Of a DNA stretch of 64,000 nt, positions 9,883 to 18,990 are shown piece by piece. Source of the stretch: Mesorhizobium loti. Lineage in GTDB: Bacteria > Pseudomonadota > Alphaproteobacteria > Rhizobiales > Rhizobiaceae. The notes under the pieces were generated by a model. It had not been told where the DNA came from and did no database searches. It saw only the letters and a list, made by a program, of their open reading frames with translations. Each line of letters begins with the position of its first letter. The stretch's first letter is position 1. The translations under genes and the position numbers were made by a program. Location of the stretch: assembly GCA_014189435.1 (NCBI GenBank), contig CP050293.1:7151001-7215000 (forward strand), read 5' to 3'.

Positions 9883-10812
9883 TCAAAGCGCCTTTTGCAG
9901 CTCCGGCAGAATGACGAAGAGATCGCCGACGAGGCCGTAGTCGGCAACCTGGAAGATAGGCGCCTCCTCGTCCTTGTTGATGGCGACGATGACCTTCGAA
10001 TCCTTCATGCCGGCGAGGTGCTGGATGGCGCCGGAGATGCCCACCGCGATGTAGAGATCGGGGGCAACCACCTTGCCTGTCTGGCCGACCTGCCAGTCGT
10101 TCGGCGCATAGCCGGCATCGACCGCGGCGCGGGAGGCGCCGACGGCTGCACCGAGCTTGTCGGCGACCGGCAGGATGACTTCCTGGAACTTCTCCGCCGA
10201 ACCCAGCGCACGACCACCCGAGATGATGATCTTGGCCGAGGTCAGCTCCGGACGGTCGGTCTCGGAAAGCTTGTTCTCGACGAAGGTGGAGAGGCCTGGA
10301 TTGGCTGCCGCCTTGACGGTCTCGACCGCCGCCGAGCCGCCCTCGGGGGCTGCCTGGAAGGAGGCCGTGCGGACCGTGATCACCTTCTTGGCGTCGCTCG
10401 ACTGCACCGTCTGGATGGCGTTGCCGGCATAGATCGGCCGCTTGAAGGTATCGGGCGATACGACTTCGATGATCTCGGACACTTGCGCGACGTCGAGGAG
10501 CGCTGCCACGCGCGGCGCGACATTCTTGCCCGACGAAGTCGCCGGCGCGATGATGGTGTCGTAAGCGCCGGCCAGCGACACGACCAGCGCCGCCGTCGGT
10601 TCGGCGAGGCGCTCGGCGAGTTCGTCGGCTTCGGCGAGCAGGACCTTGCTCACGCCCTTCAGCTTGGCGGCGGCATCCGCTGCCGGCTTGGCGCCCTTGC
10701 CGGCAACCAGCACATGCACGTCCGAGCCGATCTGCAAAGCGGCCGACAGCGCCTTCGCGGTCTGGTCGGAAAGCGTTGCGTTGTCGTGTTCCGCGATGAG
10801 GAGAATGGTCAT
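9883..10812 (-). CDS. etfA: Electron transfer flavoprotein alpha subunit
   Basis: A 309-residue FAD-binding ETF alpha subunit that passes electrons from acyl-CoA and related dehydrogenases to ETF-ubiquinone oxidoreductase. The C-terminal FAD domain is clear, with [12 protein letters not shown], then the SRAAVDAGY and GQTGK blocks, then [12 protein letters not shown]. The length is normal. It starts 23 bp after etfB, so the two form one transcript, with a terminator after the stop. Confidence 0.95.
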   Translation of the reverse strand: MTILLIAEHDNATLSDQTAKALSAALQIGSDVHVLVAGKGAKPAADAAAKLKGVSKVLLAEADELAERLAEPTAALVVSLAGAYDTIIAPATSSGKNVAPRVAALLDVAQVSEIIEVVSPDTFKRPIYAGNAIQTVQSSDAKKVITVRTASFQAAPEGGSAAVETVKAAANPGLSTFVENKLSETDRPELTSAKIIISGGRALGSAEKFQEVILPVADKLGAAVGASRAAVDAGYAPNDWQVGQTGKVVAPDLYIAVGISGAIQHLAGMKDSKVIVAINKDEEAPIFQVADYGLVGDLFVILPELQKAL

Positions 10813-10835
10813 TTTTCTGTTCCTTTCCCGATCGC

Positions 10836-11585
10836 TTACAGCACGCCGGCTTCGTTCTTGAGCTTGTCGACCAGTTCGGCCACCGACTTGACCTTGACGC
10901 CTGCCTTGCGGCCACTCGGCTCCTCGGTCTTGATGACCTTCAGCCGCGGCTTGACGTCGGCGCCGTAGTCGGCCGGGGTCTTCTCGTCGAGCTGCTTCTT
11001 CTTGGCCTTCATGATGTTGGGCAAGGAGGCATAGCGCGGCTGGTTGAGGCGAAGGTCGGCGGTGACGATCGCCGGCATCTTCAGTTCCACCGTCTGCAGG
11101 CCGCCGTCGACCTCGCGCGTCACCTTGGCCTTGTCGCCGTCGAGCACGATCTTGGAGGCGAAGGTGCCCTGCGCCCAGCCCAGCAGTGCCGCCAGCATCT
11201 GGCCGGTCTGGTTGGAGTCGTCGTCGATCGCCTGCTTGCCGAGAATGACGAGGCCGGGCTGCTCAGCGTCGACGACGCCCTTCAGCACCTTGGCGACGCC
11301 GAGCGGCTCGGTCTGTTCGTCGGTCTTGACCAGGATGGCGCGGTCGGCGCCCATGGCGAGCGCGGTGCGCAGGGTTTCTTGAGCCTGCTGCGGGCCGATC
11401 GAGACGACGATGATCTCTTCCGCCTTGCCGGCCTCCTTCAGCCGGATTGCTTCTTCGACCGCGATCTCGTCGAACGGGTTCATCGCCATCTTGACGTTGG
11501 CGAGCTCCACGGCCGAACCATCAGCCTTCACGCGAACCTTGACGTTCGCATCCACAACCCGCTTCACGGGCACAAGGATCTTCAT
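10836..11585 (-). CDS. etfB: Electron transfer flavoprotein beta subunit
   Basis: A 249-residue ETF beta subunit beginning [19 protein letters not shown], with the AMP-binding and dehydrogenase-recognition regions of the family (for example [20 protein letters not shown], and [20 protein letters not shown]). It forms the heterodimer with EtfA, encoded immediately downstream. The roughly 180 bp upstream to the next gene holds its promoter, although no clean boxes were identified. Confidence 0.95.
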   Translation of the reverse strand: MKILVPVKRVVDANVKVRVKADGSAVELANVKMAMNPFDEIAVEEAIRLKEAGKAEEIIVVSIGPQQAQETLRTALAMGADRAILVKTDEQTEPLGVAKVLKGVVDAEQPGLVILGKQAIDDDSNQTGQMLAALLGWAQGTFASKIVLDGDKAKVTREVDGGLQTVELKMPAIVTADLRLNQPRYASLPNIMKAKKKQLDEKTPADYGADVKPRLKVIKTEEPSGRKAGVKVKSVAELVDKLKNEAGVL

Positions 11586-11767
11586 TTGCCTGTCACCTCT
11601 TCACGCTAGTTGGGCGCGCTATAACAGCCTGCGCCCGTTCTGAGTTGTCGAAAGCCGACATTTCGGATGGAAATTCTGGTCTTCTGCCCGCCTTAGGCTG
11701 CGACGGAGACGTTTCCGTAGTTGCGGCAACCCTGCACGTCAATACGCTGCAAGCGGCTCAAATCGGT

Positions 11768-12568
11768 TCAGTCCGAACTGGAAGCGTTTCCTCGCCCCCA
11801 GCGCGGCGTCGCGGCGGGTGGTTCAGGCGCCAACGACTCGGCAGTGGCCTGCGGCTGGTTGGGAGCGGCGACCGCGGTATCCTCGTCAGCGCCGGCAAAC
11901 AGCGGCACGCCGCGGCTGCGCAAAACGAGCACCAGAACGGCACCAGCGATGATGCCGCCGATGTGGCAGGCCCAGGAAATCTGGTCCTCGCCGCCGGCGG
12001 CAAACATCACCACCTGGAACAGCACCCACAGGATGAGCGGGATGAACGCCGGAATGCGCAACGGGATACGGGCAAAGGCCAGCACCCAGACCTTCACCCT
12101 GGGATAAAGGATCAGATAGGCGACGACCACGCCGGCGATGGCGCCCGAGGCGCCGATCAGTGGCACCTGCGAATCCCAGGCGACGAGCCCCTGGAAGGCG
12201 GCTCCGGCGACGGCGCACAACAGGTAGAAGATGAGGTAGCGGATGTGGCCCAGCGCATCCTCGACATTGTCGCCGAACACCCACAGGAACAGCATGTTGC
12301 CGCCAAGGTGGAAGATGTCGGCATGCAGGAAGGAATAGGTGAGGTAGCTCAGGCTTTCAGGGATGACGATAAAACGGGGATCAAGCTCGGCGGTGTCATG
12401 GACGACCGACGGGATGAAGCCGAGGCCAAGTACGGCGGCATTGGAGAAACTCTCGCCGCCGAGCGCGGTGGCGAGGTAGACCAGGGCGTTGACCACGATC
12501 AGCCCGATCGTCACATATTGCAGGCGGATGTGCCGCAGCCTGTTGGTGTCGTAAAGCGGGATGAACAT
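11768..12568 (-). CDS. Rhomboid family intramembrane serine protease
   Basis: A 266-residue polytopic membrane protease. The catalytic dyad is visible: Ser141 in GASGAIAG and His202 in ACHIGG. The conserved HLGGN motif (87-91) supplies the oxyanion-site residues. I chose the Met that starts MFIPLYDTNRL; the frame runs further upstream, but that extension does not look like the family. Substrates are unknown. It follows the adenosyltransferase gene on the same strand by 28 bp, suggesting one transcript with that gene and the small membrane protein upstream. Confidence 0.9.
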   Translation of the reverse strand: MFIPLYDTNRLRHIRLQYVTIGLIVVNALVYLATALGGESFSNAAVLGLGFIPSVVHDTAELDPRFIVIPESLSYLTYSFLHADIFHLGGNMLFLWVFGDNVEDALGHIRYLIFYLLCAVAGAAFQGLVAWDSQVPLIGASGAIAGVVVAYLILYPRVKVWVLAFARIPLRIPAFIPLILWVLFQVVMFAAGGEDQISWACHIGGIIAGAVLVLVLRSRGVPLFAGADEDTAVAAPNQPQATAESLAPEPPAATPRWGRGNASSSD

Positions 12569-12596
12569 GCCCGAGGCCCTCTTCCGCTTTCGACAA

Positions 12597-13178
12597 TCAG
12601 CGGTTCTTGCCGGGAACCCATAGCACGTCGGCGTTTCCGTTGTCATTGACCGCCCGGGCGGCGACAAACAGGAAATCCGAGACGCGGTTGATGTATTTCA
12701 GGCCGTCGCGGTTGACGTGTTCGTTCGGATCCTGGGCCAGCGCCACCATCAGCCTTTCTGCCCGCCGGGCCACGGTGCGGGCAAGGTGAAGTGCCGCCGC
12801 CGCCGGTGTGCCGCCATTGAGCACGAAGGATTTGAGCGGCTGAAGCTCCTTGTTGATGAGGTCGATGTCCTTCTCGACCCGGTCGGTCTGCACGGCGATG
12901 ATGCGGAGCGGCTCATAGCCGAGCGGCTTGCCGTCGTCGGGCACGGCGAGATCGGCGCCGAGGTCGAAAAGATCGTTCTGGATGCGGGAAAGCATGGCGT
13001 CGATCGCGGGGTGGGTCGCGGCCGTGTGGACCCGGGCGATGCCGATGCAGGCATTGGCCTCGTCGACCGTGCCGTAGGCGTCCACCCGCAGATCGGATTT
13101 CAGCCGCCGTTCGCCGGTGCCAAGCCCCGTGGTGCCGTCATCGCCGGTGCGGGTGTAGATCTTGTTGAGCTTGACCAT
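12597..13178 (-). CDS. pduO: Cob(I)alamin adenosyltransferase, PduO type
   Basis: A 193-residue ATP:corrinoid adenosyltransferase that makes adenosylcobalamin from cob(I)alamin and ATP. The N-terminal ATP-binding motif YTRTGDDGTTGLGTG is intact, followed by VDAYGTVDEANACIG, and the C-terminal LFVAARAVN block is present. It is a soluble trimeric enzyme. No cobalamin riboswitch is apparent upstream, consistent with a housekeeping or salvage role rather than B12-repressed synthesis. Confidence 0.92.
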   Translation of the reverse strand: MVKLNKIYTRTGDDGTTGLGTGERRLKSDLRVDAYGTVDEANACIGIARVHTAATHPAIDAMLSRIQNDLFDLGADLAVPDDGKPLGYEPLRIIAVQTDRVEKDIDLINKELQPLKSFVLNGGTPAAAALHLARTVARRAERLMVALAQDPNEHVNRDGLKYINRVSDFLFVAARAVNDNGNADVLWVPGKNR

Positions 13179-13202
13179 TCGCTTCCCCGGCTGCCGATAT
13201 CC

Positions 13203-13394
13203 TCACTTGCGGGTGAAATACACCGCCAGCAGGATCAGCACCAGCGCCACCGCCTGCAGCATGACGCGCGCCTGCATCAGCTTGTTGGAGGTGACGCCGG
13301 AGCCGCCGCGCATCATGTTGATGAGGCCGCGAACAAGAACGATCACCACGGCGACCATGACCAGAATGGCGAGGATGTTGAAGACGGTTGCCAT
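13203..13394 (-). CDS. Small two-helix membrane protein (HIG1-like)
   Basis: A 63-residue protein with two hydrophobic helices (about 4-24 and 44-60) around a short basic loop containing GGSGVTSNKLMQARVMLQ, which resembles the hypoxia-induced (HIG1/twin transmembrane) family. The start chosen is MATVFNILAI. A longer open frame exists upstream but overlaps the SDR gene out of frame. It lies 24 bp upstream of the adenosyltransferase gene. HIG1 proteins associate with respiratory complexes in mitochondria; the bacterial function is not established. Confidence 0.8.
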   Translation of the reverse strand: MATVFNILAILVMVAVVIVLVRGLINMMRGGSGVTSNKLMQARVMLQAVALVLILLAVYFTRK

Positions 13395-13417
13395 GGTGTG
13401 TTCCCAGTTCGGTTGTT

Positions 13418-14284
13418 TCAGGCGCGTTTGGCAAGGATGCGATAGAGCATCGATGCCGGCAGGATGCGTTTGAGCACCGCACCGATCCTGGCCGGCACTG
13501 TTACCACATAGTGCGGGCGCGGGCGCCGCGACAGAAGTGCATGGCGTAGCGCCGCGTGAACCACTTCCGGCCCCGGCTTCAAGGCCGATTGGCTGCCGCC
13601 GGCCCGCAGCCGCTCGAGTTGCGCGGCATAGTCCACGCGGTGCACGGAATTCTCGTGGTCGATGTTCCTGAGAAACCAAATGAGGCCGTTGCTGGCGATC
13701 CTTGACTTCACCGGTCCCGGCTCGATCAGCGAAACATGGACGCCGCTGCCGGCCAGTTCCTGGCGCTGGCAGAGCATCAGGGCCTCCAGGGCGTGCTTCG
13801 ACGCCGAATAGGCGCCGCGAAAACGCACTGGCGTCAGGCCGAGGATCGACGAGCAGTGGACCATGCGGCCGTGACCCTGGCGGCGCATCACCGGCACGAG
13901 CCGGCGGGTCAGGTCATGCCAGCCGAAGAAATTCGCCTCGAACTGCTCCTTGAGCGCTGCAACGGGCAGATCCTCGACGGCGCCCGGCTGCGCATAGGCG
14001 CCATTGTTGAACAGGGCGTCGAGCCGGCCGCCGGTGCGGTCGAGCACAGCCGCCACCAGCGCGGCGATGGAGTCCGGCTCGCAATAATCGAGATAGAAGG
14101 CCTCGATACCGTCGGCTTCGAGCGCGGCGATGTCCTGCGGCTTGCGTGCCGTCGCGAACACCCGCCAGCCTTCCGCCTTCAACGCACGGGCGCAGTACGC
14201 GCCTATCCCCGAAGATGCGCCGGTGACGAGGATCGAGCGCAATTCCTGCGCCGGACTGTTCGTGGTTTCGCCAAGGGTTGCCAT
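13418..14284 (-). CDS. Short-chain dehydrogenase/reductase
   Basis: A 288-residue classical SDR. The cofactor motif TGASSGIG is at 21-28, NNGAY follows near 93-97, the catalytic Ser lies in HCSSILGL, and YSASK places the catalytic Tyr at 159 and Lys at 163. The C-terminus is basic. The substrate cannot be inferred. I chose MATLGETTNS as the start; the longer frame would overlap the divergent BrkB gene. It lies 23 bp upstream of the small membrane protein, probably in one operon with it. Confidence 0.88.
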   Translation of the reverse strand: MATLGETTNSPAQELRSILVTGASSGIGAYCARALKAEGWRVFATARKPQDIAALEADGIEAFYLDYCEPDSIAALVAAVLDRTGGRLDALFNNGAYAQPGAVEDLPVAALKEQFEANFFGWHDLTRRLVPVMRRQGHGRMVHCSSILGLTPVRFRGAYSASKHALEALMLCQRQELAGSGVHVSLIEPGPVKSRIASNGLIWFLRNIDHENSVHRVDYAAQLERLRAGGSQSALKPGPEVVHAALRHALLSRRPRPHYVVTVPARIGAVLKRILPASMLYRILAKRA

Positions 14285-14342
14285 TTGCCGCAATCCCTTC
14301 CCATATTCCCGGCGTGGAGACAATTGGAGGGCGCGGTCCTTG

Positions 14343-15191
14343 ATGCGGAAGATCGTAGCCCTCAAGCGGGTTCTCTACGACGCGCTTGGCCATTTCAACA
14401 CCGATGACGGCTGGGCGATGGCCAGCCATCTGGCGATCACCTCGCTGATGGCGCTGTTCCCGTTCCTGATCTTTGCCACGACGCTGGCGAGCTTCCTCGG
14501 CGCGCAGGCGTTTTCCGACACGGCCGTGCACCTGGTCTTCGACACCTGGCCCGAACAGATCGCCAAGCCGATTGCGCGCGAGGTGCTCAATGTGCTGACC
14601 GTCAGGCGCACAGACCTTTTGACCTACGGCGTGGTGCTTGCGGCTTATTTTGCCTCGAACGGCATCGAGGCGCTGCGCACGTCGCTCAACCGCGCCTATC
14701 GCGTCTCGGAGACGCGCGGCATCATCTACCGCCGGGTGCAGAGCATCATCTTCGTTCTCATCGCCACCGCCGGCTTCCTGGCGATCAGCGTGCTCCTGGT
14801 GTTCGCGCCGCTGCTGGCGCGGCTCGCCGAAGCCCATATCGACTGGATCAAGCCCTATATGGGCACGATCACGCTGTGGCGTTATGTCATCGCCTCGGCG
14901 GTCATTGTCGGCGGATTGTTCGCCGTGCATTTCTGGCTGCCGGCAGGCAAGCGCCGCTTCGTCTCGCTGGTGCCGGGCATCATCTTCACGCTGGCGGCAT
15001 GGCTTATCGGTTCGACCATCTTCGCCACCTATCTCGACCACTTCTCGTCCTATGTGACGACCTATGCCGGCCTGGCTTCGATCATGATCGCCGTGGTCTT
15101 CCTCTACATGGTCTCGGCGATCTTCATCCTCGGTGGCGAGCTCAATGCCGCGATCAGCCGCTATCTGGAGGCCCGCGCCCGGGTAGGATGA
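14343..15191 (+). CDS. YihY/BrkB family inner-membrane protein
   Basis: A 282-residue membrane protein of the BrkB (formerly RNase BN) family. About six hydrophobic segments are visible, together with the family block HFNTDDGWAMASHLAITSL near the N-terminus. The molecular function of the family is not settled. It is divergent from the SDR gene; the two starts are 58 bp apart and must share a compact promoter region. A long imperfect inverted repeat follows its stop. Confidence 0.85.
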   Translation: MRKIVALKRVLYDALGHFNTDDGWAMASHLAITSLMALFPFLIFATTLASFLGAQAFSDTAVHLVFDTWPEQIAKPIAREVLNVLTVRRTDLLTYGVVLAAYFASNGIEALRTSLNRAYRVSETRGIIYRRVQSIIFVLIATAGFLAISVLLVFAPLLARLAEAHIDWIKPYMGTITLWRYVIASAVIVGGLFAVHFWLPAGKRRFVSLVPGIIFTLAAWLIGSTIFATYLDHFSSYVTTYAGLASIMIAVVFLYMVSAIFILGGELNAAISRYLEARARVG

Positions 15192-15215
15192 GCGGATGCC
15201 GGGCAGATAGGGAAG

Positions 15216-15289
15216 AGGAATTGAAGAACTGGAGAATTGAGGAATTGAGGCCCCCGAATTCTTCAATTCCTCAATTCTTCAATTCCTCT
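15216..15289. repeat. Imperfect inverted repeat between convergent genes
   Basis: The left arm GAGGAATTGAAGAA (15216-15229) pairs with 15276-15289, and an inner arm GAATTGAGGAATTGA (15235-15249) pairs perfectly with 15264-15278. The AATTGAAG/AATTGAGG unit is also directly repeated within each arm. The repeat includes the last codons and stop of the EamA gene on the minus strand. It may fold as a bidirectional termination hairpin, but there is no clean T-tract. Confidence 0.7.
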
Positions 15290-16156
15290 GTTCGGCCTCG
15301 CCGTTGCCAGGCCAACGCCGAATGTCGTGATGGCCATGCCGACAATCTGCAGCGCATTGAGCTGCTCGTCGAACAAGGCCCAGGCGATAATGGCCGTCAC
15401 CGCCGGCACCAGGTAGAACAGCGAGGCCACTTTCGACATTTCGCCGTCGCGGATCATCACCATCAGCAGGAAGATGGCGCCGAGCGACAGCACCAGCACC
15501 AGCCAGGCCATGGCGAAGATCAGTTCGCCGTTGATGACGACCGTGTGCGTTTCGAAGGCCAGCGCGGCCAGGATCATCACAGCCGCGCCGCCGACATATT
15601 GCCACATGGTCGCGGCGACGAGGTCGCCGCCGGAAGCGAAGCGCTTCTGCCAGATGGTGCCGGCGCTCATGCCGAGCACCGAGACCAGCGAGGCAGTGAG
15701 CGTCGCCGCGGTCACGCCGCCGCCGAGCGCGCCGAGCTTGGGCCACAGCACGATGACGATGCCGATGAGGCCGATGCCAAGACCAAGCCAGTGACGCGGC
15801 AGGATCGCCTCGCCAAGAAACTTGCCGGCAAGCACCGCCGTGATCAGCGGCTGCAGGCCGACGATCAGGGCCGAAAAGCCGGCCGGCATACCCCTGTGGA
15901 TGGCCCAGAAGACGGCGCCGAGATAGACGCCGTGCATCAGGATGCCGGCGCCGGTGGCATGCAGCGCCTCCTCGCGGGTGGCTCGTTTCGAGCCCAGCAC
16001 AAGCATCAGGACAGCCAGCAGGATGGCGGCGATGACGAACCGTGCGGCGAGAAAGGTGAACGGCTCCGCCCATGGCATGGCGTAGCGCGCGCCGATGAAG
16101 CCGGTCGCCCACAAGACGACGAAGGTGGCGGGAATGAACCGCTTGATGCTGTGCAT
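15263..16156 (-). CDS. EamA/DMT family transporter
   Basis: A 297-residue protein with about ten hydrophobic segments in two EamA repeats; the N-terminus FVVLWATGFIGARYAMPWAE is typical of the RhaT/EamA exporters. It probably exports a metabolite; the substrate is unknown. The last seven residues (GIEELRN) and the stop are encoded inside the inverted repeat 15216-15289, so the repeat has supplied the C-terminus of the reading frame. It converges with the BrkB gene. Confidence 0.88.
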   Translation of the reverse strand: MHSIKRFIPATFVVLWATGFIGARYAMPWAEPFTFLAARFVIAAILLAVLMLVLGSKRATREEALHATGAGILMHGVYLGAVFWAIHRGMPAGFSALIVGLQPLITAVLAGKFLGEAILPRHWLGLGIGLIGIVIVLWPKLGALGGGVTAATLTASLVSVLGMSAGTIWQKRFASGGDLVAATMWQYVGGAAVMILAALAFETHTVVINGELIFAMAWLVLVLSLGAIFLLMVMIRDGEMSKVASLFYLVPAVTAIIAWALFDEQLNALQIVGMAITTFGVGLATARPNRGIEELRN

Positions 16157-16306
16157 GTTCCGGAGACCGCCGCGCTGGAGGGAGTTGATCGTGGCGCTGC
16201 TCTACTGCGCTTCAACCCGGCGCGCAAAATGAAACCGTTGATCCATACATCACCGGAATTCAACGGTCGGCGCATTTGGCAGGCGGTTTCCCTGATCTCG
16301 CCGGGC

Positions 16307-17182
16307 TCAAAGCCCGACCATCCGCCTGACGTCATCCGGTGATGCACCGGCATCGCACAAGGCGGTGAGGCCGGTGTCGCCGAGACTCTTGGACAGCTTT
16401 CGTCCGTCGGGCCCGAGGATGAGACGATGATGGAAATAGGCCGGTTGCGGCAGTCCGAGGAGCTCCTGAAGCAGGCGCTGCACGCCGGTGGCGGAAAACA
16501 GATCCTGCCCGCGCACGACATGGCTGACGCCTTGCAGCGCATCGTCCATAACGACCGCGAGGTGGTAGCTGGTCGGGATGTCGCGGCGCGCGATGATCAC
16601 GTCGCCCCAGTCCCGTGGACGGGCTTCGACCGATCGGGTCGCGGAAAGGCTCTCGTCGACGAATTCGCTCCATGACAGGTCCTTGCCGACACGCGCCATG
16701 GCGGCATCGACATCCAGCCGCCAGGCGAAGGGCGCATTCTCGGAGATCCGCCGCTTGCGTTCCTTGGCCGGCAGCGCCTTGTCGGCTGCGGGGTAGAGCG
16801 GCACGCCGTCGGGATCGCGCGGCCAGTCGCGCCCGCGCCCTTCACTGTCGGTGATGAAAGCGCGGATTTCGCCACGGCTCATGAAGGCGGGATAGACGAG
16901 CTCTTCCGCGATCAGCCGCTCGAGCACCAGCTGGTATTCGGCGAAATGCTCGGACTGGCGGCGCACCGGCTCTTCCCAGCCAAGCCCCAGCCATTTCAGG
17001 TCGGCAAGCACGCCGGCCTCGAATTGCGGCGTGCAGCGCGTCGTGTCGATATCCTCGATGCGCAGCAGCAGGCGGCCGTCTGCCTGTGTCGCCAGCTTCC
17101 GGTTGAGCAGCGCCGAATAGGCGTGGCCGAGATGCAGGTCGCCGTTGGGGCTGGGGGCGAAGCGGAATGTCAGGAGTGTCAT
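16307..17182 (-). CDS. gluQ: Glutamyl-Q tRNA(Asp) synthetase
   Basis: A 291-residue truncated class I synthetase that charges glutamate onto queuosine at position 34 of tRNA(Asp). The HIGH-type motif is HLGH in FAPSPNGDLHLGHAYSA, and the KMSKS-type motif is KLSKS. The anticodon-binding half of GltX is absent, as expected for GluQ-RS. The start chosen is MTLLTFRFAPSP; an upstream in-frame Met at 17200 is possible. The glycosylase gene on the opposite strand begins 73 bp away. Confidence 0.9.
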   Translation of the reverse strand: MTLLTFRFAPSPNGDLHLGHAYSALLNRKLATQADGRLLLRIEDIDTTRCTPQFEAGVLADLKWLGLGWEEPVRRQSEHFAEYQLVLERLIAEELVYPAFMSRGEIRAFITDSEGRGRDWPRDPDGVPLYPAADKALPAKERKRRISENAPFAWRLDVDAAMARVGKDLSWSEFVDESLSATRSVEARPRDWGDVIIARRDIPTSYHLAVVMDDALQGVSHVVRGQDLFSATGVQRLLQELLGLPQPAYFHHRLILGPDGRKLSKSLGDTGLTALCDAGASPDDVRRMVGL

Positions 17183-17255
17183 CTCTGAGGCGGCAATCAT
17201 GTTTTGCGGCGCTTCGCCAATTGCTACCCTGTCGACAGTCAAGGAACAAGAAAGC

Positions 17256-17897
17256 ATGCAGCGTATCGTGACATCAGACGACATTGCCCGAGGGCTCGAT
17301 GCGCTTTGCGTGATCGACCCGCGCCTGGAAAAGGTGCGCGGCATGGCCGGCGAAGTGCCGCTGCGGCTGTCCGAGCCGGGGTTCAGGAGCCTGGCGTCGA
17401 TCGTCGTTTCACAGCAAGTGTCCCGCGCCAGCGCCGATGCCATCTTCGGTCGGCTGACCAAGCTCGTCGATCCTTTGACGCCGCAGGCGATCCTTGGCGC
17501 CGGCGAAGACATGTTTCGCGAGGCCGGCCTGTCACGGCCGAAGCAGCGCGGCCTGATCGCAATTGCCCAGGCCGTGGTCGACGGGCTCGACCTGCATCAC
17601 CTCTGTTCGCTCGATGCCCAGGAGGCGATCACGACGATGACTGCGGTGCCTGGCATCGGTCCATGGACGGCGGAAGTGTACCTTCTGTTCGCCGCCGGAC
17701 ACCCCGACATCTTCCCCGCGCGAGACGTCGCCTTACAGAGCGCGGTCGGTCACGCGCTCGGCATCGAGCCGCGTCCACCCGAGAAAACACTGATCGCCTT
17801 GGCCGAATCATGGAGCCCGTGGCGAGGTGTCGCATCACGGCTTTTCTGGTCCTATTATCGCGAAACTAGAGGGCGGGACGCCGCGCCGCCGGCCTGA
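17256..17897 (+). CDS. alkA: DNA-3-methyladenine glycosylase II (AlkA-like)
   Basis: A 213-residue HhH-GPD glycosylase that excises alkylated bases. The helix-hairpin-helix is around TAVPGIGPWTAEVYL, followed after about 15 residues by the catalytic Asp in PARDVAL. It is shorter than E. coli AlkA and lacks its N-terminal TBP-like domain, as in many alphaproteobacterial homologues. The start MQRIVTSDDI follows AAGGAAC at a suitable distance. It is divergent from gluQ. Confidence 0.85.
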   Translation: MQRIVTSDDIARGLDALCVIDPRLEKVRGMAGEVPLRLSEPGFRSLASIVVSQQVSRASADAIFGRLTKLVDPLTPQAILGAGEDMFREAGLSRPKQRGLIAIAQAVVDGLDLHHLCSLDAQEAITTMTAVPGIGPWTAEVYLLFAAGHPDIFPARDVALQSAVGHALGIEPRPPEKTLIALAESWSPWRGVASRLFWSYYRETRGRDAAPPA

Positions 17898-18025
17898 ATC
17901 CGCAAAAAAGCATAAAAATCATGTATTTTTGGCGCTTCGGCGGCGCGACAATCTGCTTCACATCCCTGTCATGTCGGGCTTACAGTATCCGCGCCGTTCG
18001 GGTCTAGAACCAAGGAGGTAAACAC

Positions 18026-18583
18026 GTGACGGTCGCCGTATCTCCGGATGGGCTTCCAGCACTGGTGCTGAATGCGGATTACCGTCCGCTCAGCTATTAC
18101 CCCCTGTCGCTCTGGTCGTGGCAGGACGCCATCAAGGCGGTGTTCCTCGACCGCGTGAACATCGTCGCCGAATACGAGCACGCCGTCTCCTCGCCGACCT
18201 TCTCGATGAAGCTGCCGAGCGTGGTCAGCCTGAAGGCCTATGTGAAGCCGTCCAGGCATCCGGCCTTCACCCGTTTCAACGTCTTCCTGCGCGACCGCTT
18301 CCAGTGCCAGTATTGCGGCACGCCGGAGGACCTGACCTTCGACCATGTCATCCCCCGCCACCGCGGCGGTGCGACGACATGGGAGAATGTCGTTGCCGCC
18401 TGCTCGCCCTGCAACCTCAGGAAGGGCGGCATGATGCCGGCGCATGCCAAGATGTGGCCGCTGCAGAAGCCTTTCCAGCCGACGGTGCATGATCTGCACA
18501 ACAACGGCCGCCTGTTCCCGCCCAACCATCTGCACGAAAGCTGGATGGATTATCTGTACTGGGATGTCGAACTCGAACCCTGA
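18026..18583 (+). CDS. Stand-alone HNH endonuclease domain protein
   Basis: A 185-residue protein with a GTG start behind a near-perfect AAGGAGGT Shine-Dalgarno (18012-18019). The central HNH fold shows CQYC, then DHVIPRHRGG, then ACSPCNLRKGG, so both the zinc-type CxxC pairs and the catalytic His are present. No restriction-modification, intron or phage gene is adjacent. I recognise this as a conserved rhizobial chromosomal HNH protein of unknown role rather than a homing element. Confidence 0.85.
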   Translation: MTVAVSPDGLPALVLNADYRPLSYYPLSLWSWQDAIKAVFLDRVNIVAEYEHAVSSPTFSMKLPSVVSLKAYVKPSRHPAFTRFNVFLRDRFQCQYCGTPEDLTFDHVIPRHRGGATTWENVVAACSPCNLRKGGMMPAHAKMWPLQKPFQPTVHDLHNNGRLFPPNHLHESWMDYLYWDVELEP

Positions 18584-18990
18584 GATCGTCCGAGAATTCG
18601 GGAGGCTGGCCGTCTGGAGCGATTGTCTGCGCTTCCGATGCTCACATGCCTGCCAGACCATGATAATCTTACACTCCCCCGATATCGGACCAGCTCGGTC
18701 GCGCTCACTTACCAGTGGCTTCGCGCTTAAGGACCGGTTTCCCCCACTCCGTCGCTGCTTCGCAGCGCCACCTCTCCCCTCCGGAGGGAGAGGAAGGGAG
18801 CCTGTTGGAGAAGCGCTGGCTACAACAAGCTCGCGCCCTTCCTCTACCCCGTCGATCGGGGAGAGGTGGCTCGGCGAAGCCGAGACGGAGTGGGGGTCGA
18901 CCTGGCTCGGACGTCGAAAGCCGCGCCATCCGACTCAGCCTGCCGAACTTTTTGCCCGAACTCTGCGTCGCGCCGTTCAATCGAATTGGC
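18584..18990. other. 407-bp intergenic region between convergent genes, holding a long palindromic element
   Basis: No credible coding frame. The main content is the 156-bp nested inverted repeat at 18741-18896, described separately. The flanks (18584-18740 and 18897-18990) show nothing I can name. Confidence 0.6.
18741..18896. repeat. 156-bp nested palindromic intergenic element
   Basis: Perfect 13-bp termini, CCCCCACTCCGTC (18741-18753) and its complement (18884-18896). Inside these, each arm has its own small hairpin (GCTGC-TTC-GCAGC on the left, CTCGGC-GAA-GCCGAG on the right). A second perfect 13-bp pair follows, GCCACCTCTCCCC (18767-18779) against 18858-18870, then a 10-bp pair AGAGGAAGGG (18789-18798) against 18836-18845. 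It encodes no protein. The layout resembles RIME-like or MITE-like rhizobial intergenic elements. Confidence 0.8.

Noticed and set aside
9703..10968. A 421-codon plus-strand frame
   Set aside because: Shadow of etfA and part of etfB.
12597..13178. Cobalamin riboswitch upstream of the adenosyltransferase
   Set aside because: The gap to the small membrane gene is 24 bp, too short, and no B12-box sequence was seen.
13914..15266. A 450-codon minus-strand frame
   Set aside because: Shadow of the BrkB gene running into the SDR in another frame; begins inside the inverted repeat.
18026..18583. HNH gene as part of a restriction or mobile system
   Set aside because: No methyltransferase, intron, transposase or phage gene is adjacent, and the neighbours are housekeeping genes.
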